From IMG/VR virus record IMGVR_UViG_3300025722_000102, positions 1 to 42,941 of that record: 42,941 bases of DNA. The stretch is one strand, 5' to 3'. The notes under the pieces are model-generated. The model ran no database searches, had not been told where the DNA came from, and was given only the letters and a program-made list of their open reading frames with translations. How positions within the stretch are numbered: the first letter of the stretch is position 1; each line of letters starts with the position of its first letter. Source of the stretch: a virus. Position numbers and translations under genes: made by a program. Shown one piece after another: positions 39,250 through 42,941 of the stretch.

Positions 39250-40435
39250 GATAAGCCTCACTATTCATTACTTTTTTAAGATCGTCTACCAAGTTTGCAA
39301 CACCACCTGGGATATTCCACCCTGAAATATTGTTTGATGATCCTTTGCCACTTGAGAATATTCCATAGCCGGTTGCCATTATGATGCCGGACGACAGCTC
39401 TCCATCGTTTACAAGTGGAAGTGGTTGATACCCTTCATCTGGCGCAAGTCCTGCCTCTATTGCTTTATCACAATTGTTTATTATGCTCTTACTTCCTGAC
39501 CACCTCCACTGGTCCTTTTGACCAACGCTAATCCCGAAGTCATGAATATCTCCAGTGTTATAGTCCAGTGTCATGGTTCCACGGCTCGCAGGATGGGTCT
39601 TTGCTCCCCCTGGCGGGTAAATGTCCCACTCAACCAGGGCAATGCTGCTGCCATCTATCGTTCTTATGGTGGATGGGCGTCCAAAGGAGTCGGAGAACAG
39701 CCCCCAAAGTCCCGTGTCTAGACTGTATGTTGAGGAGTCGAACTTGCTTTCTTTTGAAGATATTGAAACCACTCCCCCTGCCTCTCCAATGAATGAGGAT
39801 AAGTTGTATCCCTCTTCGCATATGTCTAATATTCTAGTAGGGGACTTTCTATTCCTTAGGAAGGAAGTCTTTAGAACTGGCTCACCTTTAGCTTTCGATG
39901 ACACCGTGAGATGAGACGTAAGTTTTCCATAGGTCTCACCGTAGCCCTCGCTGTATGTTACAGGACTGATCTCACTTTTGAGCCCCTCGAAAACCGGATC
40001 TTTCCCCCATGGTGCCGCAAGTCTCCCCCACATTATATGCTTGTAGTCATGCACAGCGTCCCTCAGCGTATCATCGCCGTGAGATGTCATGTCAAGGTTC
40101 GACGCTATTACTTGTTCGCAACCTAGCCTATGGGAGCTGGTGGGTATGATGCGATGAGAAAGGCTCTTCTCCCCCTTGTTGAATACGTTACTGGTGCAAC
40201 CTCTAACAGCCTGTATCGGACCAAGGTCAAGGACCTTTGGGATCCAGGTGTGGCCTCCTCGGGACTTTATTTCACCAACCTCGCCCATCGATTCAAGAAG
40301 CAGCTTCCACTTCCTACTGACGAAGCCAAGCTCTTTGTTGAAATCATGTGGTGTTGGTGGCACTATATTGTCAGTCCTGTGGTCGTCTTCGGAGCCTGAC
40401 ACATACGTTCCTTGGAGTTTCATTGGATCAGTCAC
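39164..40435 (-). CDS. Unrecognised 423-residue protein
   Basis: The product is not recognised. Visible features are a GGHTWIPKVLDLGPIQAVRG segment near the first quarter, a central FIGEAGGVVSISSKESK region, and SIALVEWDIYPPGGAKTHPA, which could be a His-containing beta region of cupin-like or virion type. STGKG-like GIFSSGKGSSNNISG is Ser/Gly-rich. The end is helical. It has no signal peptide or membrane segment. GTG 40435 with AGGAG nine bases upstream is used; 40459 or 40423 are alternatives. It follows the MoxR-like gene with a short overlap and may be a partner or substrate of it. Confidence 0.55.
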   Translation of the reverse strand: MTDPMKLQGTYVSGSEDDHRTDNIVPPTPHDFNKELGFVSRKWKLLLESMGEVGEIKSRGGHTWIPKVLDLGPIQAVRGCTSNVFNKGEKSLSHRIIPTSSHRLGCEQVIASNLDMTSHGDDTLRDAVHDYKHIMWGRLAAPWGKDPVFEGLKSEISPVTYSEGYGETYGKLTSHLTVSSKAKGEPVLKTSFLRNRKSPTRILDICEEGYNLSSFIGEAGGVVSISSKESKFDSSTYSLDTGLWGLFSDSFGRPSTIRTIDGSSIALVEWDIYPPGGAKTHPASRGTMTLDYNTGDIHDFGISVGQKDQWRWSGSKSIINNCDKAIEAGLAPDEGYQPLPLVNDGELSSGIIMATGYGIFSSGKGSSNNISGWNIPGGVANLVDDLKKVMNSEAYHEARINPKSFIRAAFLSERSVRELLESS

Positions 40436-41525
40436 TTGCTTGAACTCCTTTTGAGCCACAGTCCTGCAGTTTCTGTATTACTGCCTTGGTGGAAACGTAG
40501 CATGATATAATCATACTCTTGTCTCTTTCTTTACTATCCTGCCCGGATCTTCCGATTCTTGACATGAAGCCCATGAAGACGTCCTCCTGTAGGTCCATTA
40601 GGAACGCTACTACGTTGGACTTCTCTTTGTCTGAGATTGTCTTAATCTCATATAGCTTGTCTAGCACGGAGTTTGACATTCTGTTAGCTGCATCTGGATC
40701 ATCCATTGCAGATAGCACTGCTGGCCTAACCTCGTTGTAGGTCCGGAGAATTGACTCGGCTCCCACGCCTTGGCTCAATCCTTCTGAGTCGATATATGCC
40801 GTCACAGCACTTGCGGTGTTTCCAATCATGCCGTATAGGAACTCCCATCCGAAGCTAAGGTAGTCATCTTCTGACAGGTGCTTTAGAGCAATCCCAGACA
40901 GGTGCATAGACCTCGGATCCGGCTTCACATCTATCGGCATATCGCACTTTCCGAATGATACGATCTCTCTAGTTGCCTCAATCATAGCCGGGTGAACATC
41001 GTCCCCGACATGAGAGGCCCAGTCTGAAAACGATGCATCCAGCGTGACATGGCACAACCTAGATAGCATGGCCCTGTCATCGATGTCTGTTACGTTGTAC
41101 TCCTCGGTTCCCCCAGGGTTTGCTGCCGCAACGATGAATGTATTTGTTGGAACCTTGTGCGTTCCAAGGGTTCCATCGAGAAGGAATGGAAGCATCACAT
41201 CTAGGACGTACTTGTTCGCCCTATTGAACTCATCTAGAAAGATAACGTACTTGCCTGGATCGTCCTCTTTGGGCATCCATTCGGGCCTGAGCCACTTAGT
41301 CGTACCGTTCTCTTCGTCTCTAGTCGGCAACCCTAGCAGATCCCCTGGATCTTGGGATGCGAGGTGAAGAACGACACACTCTGCCTGTATGGACCTAGCG
41401 AACCGCTCAACAGCCTGTGTCTTGCCGACTCCGGTTGATCCCCAAACGATGGGGGCGATCCTGTTTCCGTGTTCTGTCTCTGAGTTCAGAAACGATAGAA
41501 AGCTTTGAAATGTATTGTGCTTCAT
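40428..41525 (-). CDS. MoxR-like AAA ATPase
   Basis: The product is 365 residues. Walker A is VWGSTGVGKTQAVERFA at 28-44. The Walker B region is KYVIFLDEFNRANKYVLDVM at 92-111. FIVAAANPGGTEEYNVTDID with RAMLSRL provides sensor 1 and the Arg finger region. This is the MoxR/RavA-type AAA+ group. Such ATPases work with VWA-domain proteins encoded beside them, as the next gene here does, to remodel or assemble complexes. A promoter-like sequence lies upstream (41551-41580). AGGA precedes the ATG. Confidence 0.75.
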   Translation of the reverse strand: MKHNTFQSFLSFLNSETEHGNRIAPIVWGSTGVGKTQAVERFARSIQAECVVLHLASQDPGDLLGLPTRDEENGTTKWLRPEWMPKEDDPGKYVIFLDEFNRANKYVLDVMLPFLLDGTLGTHKVPTNTFIVAAANPGGTEEYNVTDIDDRAMLSRLCHVTLDASFSDWASHVGDDVHPAMIEATREIVSFGKCDMPIDVKPDPRSMHLSGIALKHLSEDDYLSFGWEFLYGMIGNTASAVTAYIDSEGLSQGVGAESILRTYNEVRPAVLSAMDDPDAANRMSNSVLDKLYEIKTISDKEKSNVVAFLMDLQEDVFMGFMSRIGRSGQDSKERDKSMIISCYVSTKAVIQKLQDCGSKGVQASD

Positions 41526-41550
41526 TTTTTTCCTATTCCTTATGAAATGA

Positions 41551-41580
41551 AATATATCACGTTATAACAGTTTTGTGCAA
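41551..41580 (-). promoter_or_regulatory. Candidate promoter before the MoxR-like gene
   Basis: On the minus strand, TTGCAC (41580-41575) and TATATT (41556-41551) are 18 bases apart in an AT-rich spacer between the VWA gene and the AAA gene. The -35 matches consensus only partly. This 55-base gap is the longest between genes in the right-hand block, which supports a start site here. Confidence 0.35.
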
Positions 41581-42678
41581 TTAAAATTGTAAGCGAGTCT
41601 TGTGTCCATCGAATGAGAAGTTTTCACTCGAACCTGCGGTTAGCGCCCATAGTGTCTTTGTCTTCTTGCTAGGAACAGGCTCGGCGGCATATCCGTCCGT
41701 AAGTATAATCAGATTACGGTCTTGCGACTCTTGGCAAACCCTGTCGAACAAGGGCTGGAAGTCAGTGCCTCCACGTCCTTCGATGTCCATAGATCTGTCT
41801 CCTATCTTCTTCCACTTTATCTCCTGGTGTATTTCTGTATCAAAGATTAGTGCAATTATTTCAGCACAGTCAGACATCTTATCTATTTCTCCAAGAAACT
41901 TTGAGATCTGCTCCTCAGTTATCGAGGCCGATGTGTCGATGGCCACGAATACCTTGGGCTTCTCTGGTCTCGTAATCCTGGCGGGTATCATCTCATCGCC
42001 GTTTGGGTACGTCCTACGTCTGTCAAACCTATTGCTCTTGTAGCTAACCTCTGGCTTAGATGGCTCAAACATTTTCCTGATGTCAGATACCCACCTCTTG
42101 GTGGGTGGTCCCGCAAAGAGTGTCAGGAGGGCTCTTGCCGTTTGGTCTCCGGCTGATGCTGCAATACGAACCTTTCCCTCTGTGTCAGACTCTATCTTTC
42201 TAGAGATCGCTGAGTCTTCTTGAATCTCCCCCCACATTCCATGAGGGTCAAACTCCATGTCACACCAATGCTCTTCTTCTTCTTTTCCAACTAAGTCAAA
42301 GTAAACGTCCGATGATTTCTTGGGTGGAAATCCCAGCCTCAGCTTTATGCAGTTGTCTGGCAAGTTGGACAGAAATTGATTTATATTCATGTCGCATGCC
42401 ACATTCCACCTCTTGGGATTGCGGTCACCAATGCGTGTCAGGTGACACTGTGCTACGTGCATGGCCTCGTGTCTGAGTACATCTAGACACTCTTCTTTTG
42501 AGAGAGACTTTAGAAAGTCGTCATTGTAATAGAGGCAGATATTCCTCTTGCTGGGGCATAGGCCAACAGCCGCTGTGGGGATCTGCTTGGTTGAGATCTG
42601 TCTTGCCGTGGAGAGTATCGAGCCTAGTAAGAAGTCTCCACTTCTGTATATCTCAGCTATCATTGACTTTATGTTCAT
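41581..42678 (-). CDS. VWA-like metallopeptidase-type protein (DUF2201-like)
   Basis: The product is about 365 residues. The N-terminal part has LDVLRHEAMHVAQCHLTR with an HExxH-like HEAMH (70-74) and downstream VACDMNINQFL, as in the putative metallopeptidase domain of DUF2201 proteins. The C-terminal part is a VWA domain: KVFVAIDTSASITEEQISKF has the DxSxS MIDAS motif, with GRGGTDFQPLF and LIILTDGYA completing it. DUF2201-type proteins pair with MoxR AAA ATPases; the AAA gene is directly downstream. The start ATG 42678 is used; an in-frame TTG 42708 would overlap clpP. Confidence 0.75.
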   Translation of the reverse strand: MNIKSMIAEIYRSGDFLLGSILSTARQISTKQIPTAAVGLCPSKRNICLYYNDDFLKSLSKEECLDVLRHEAMHVAQCHLTRIGDRNPKRWNVACDMNINQFLSNLPDNCIKLRLGFPPKKSSDVYFDLVGKEEEEHWCDMEFDPHGMWGEIQEDSAISRKIESDTEGKVRIAASAGDQTARALLTLFAGPPTKRWVSDIRKMFEPSKPEVSYKSNRFDRRRTYPNGDEMIPARITRPEKPKVFVAIDTSASITEEQISKFLGEIDKMSDCAEIIALIFDTEIHQEIKWKKIGDRSMDIEGRGGTDFQPLFDRVCQESQDRNLIILTDGYAAEPVPSKKTKTLWALTAGSSENFSFDGHKTRLQF

Positions 42679-42682
42679 GATA

Positions 42683-42941
42683 CTAGTCGGACTTTCTAAC
42701 CGAGTCAACGAGACCGTATTCTAGGGCTTCGTCGGGACTCATGAAGAAGTCTTTCAAGCAGTCCTCGGCTACTTTGTCGAACTCCTGTCCGGAGCGTTTT
42801 GCGAGGATGGTGTACAAAATATCCTTGAGACGGTTCATCTCTTCAAAGTTAGTCTGGATGTCTGCAGCGGTGCCCTGCACTCCGCCGGATGGTTGGTGAA
42901 TCATCACTCGTGAGTTCTCAAGGGCAATTCGACAGCCAGGA
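42683..42941 (-). CDS. ClpP-like serine protease, 5' end outside window
   Basis: Only the last 86 codons are present; the gene runs off the right edge. The visible part reads CRIALENSRVMIHQPSGGV, with the catalytic His in MIHQP, and then AEDCLKDFFMSPDEALEYGL with the catalytic Asp region, ending VDSVRKSD. This is the ClpP pattern; the Ser nucleophile lies outside the window. ClpP forms a barrel protease that works with AAA unfoldases. In phages it is often linked to prohead maturation or protein turnover. It is followed by the VWA and MoxR-like genes. Confidence 0.85.
   Translation of the reverse strand, partial: PGCRIALENSRVMIHQPSGGVQGTAADIQTNFEEMNRLKDILYTILAKRSGQEFDKVAEDCLKDFFMSPDEALEYGLVDSVRKSD

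Overview
The window looks like part of the genome of a large tailed bacteriophage with its own replication machinery. Nearly all genes lie on the minus strand and are tightly packed: stops and starts overlap as ATGA, TAATG or by 8-14 bases, and most starts have a Shine-Dalgarno sequence. The phage reading rests on a DnaE-type replicase, DnaB-like helicase, DnaG-like primase, RecA-like recombinase, SSB, dNMP kinase, dCMP deaminase, PurA, an LLH-type holin and many unrecognised small genes. No capsid, tail or terminase gene is visible, so the phage call is an inference. The host is not proven. A lipoprotein with CNENGIDDLCE-like calcium-binding repeats resembles secreted proteins that I associate with Planctomycetes.

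Layout from left to right. (1) 1-495 has no convincing gene but is full of short perfect hairpins and may encode a structured RNA. (2) 496-936 is the only plus-strand gene; its stop overlaps that of the convergent minus-strand operon. (3) 0.93-15.0 kb, read right to left from a candidate promoter near 15,035-15,064, is one long glycan operon. It holds two glycosyltransferases, an aldolase/CMP-Kdo-synthetase fusion, a NeuA-like cytidylyltransferase, an RraA-like protein, a NeuB-like synthase, two phosphatases, a sialyltransferase/DUF115-like protein and a GT-B transferase with a KPHP motif. DUF6165, a YiiX-like hydrolase, a membrane-anchored DSP phosphatase, a PEP-carboxykinase-like ATPase and a degenerate HNH-AP2 protein follow. 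(4) A terminator at about 15.1 kb separates this from the replication block at 15.2-29.9 kb. That block carries SSB, a zincin, DnaE, type II GAPDH-like, DUF2061, a Cas4/RecB-like nuclease, a three-gene ExbB/ExbD-like membrane module, dNMP kinase, primase, helicase, a small nuclease and RecA.

(5) 29.3-33.8 kb mixes an SDR epimerase, a HAD phosphatase, a secreted trypsin-like protease, a holin, a small HTH protein and a type I signal peptidase. (6) 33.8-38.4 kb has PurA, a sigma-like factor, dCMP deaminase, the repeat lipoprotein and small zinc-ribbon proteins. (7) 38.3-42.9 kb has a CCA-adding-like nucleotidyltransferase, an unknown 43-kDa-class protein, a MoxR-like AAA ATPase, a VWA metallopeptidase-like protein and the 3' part of clpP, cut by the window edge.

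The strongest biological theme is a phage that appears to encode the making, CTP-activation and transfer of a nonulosonate/Kdo-like sugar. It also encodes a proton-channel-like membrane complex and exported proteins with their own signal peptidase. All functions are read by eye from motifs; no database search was run.
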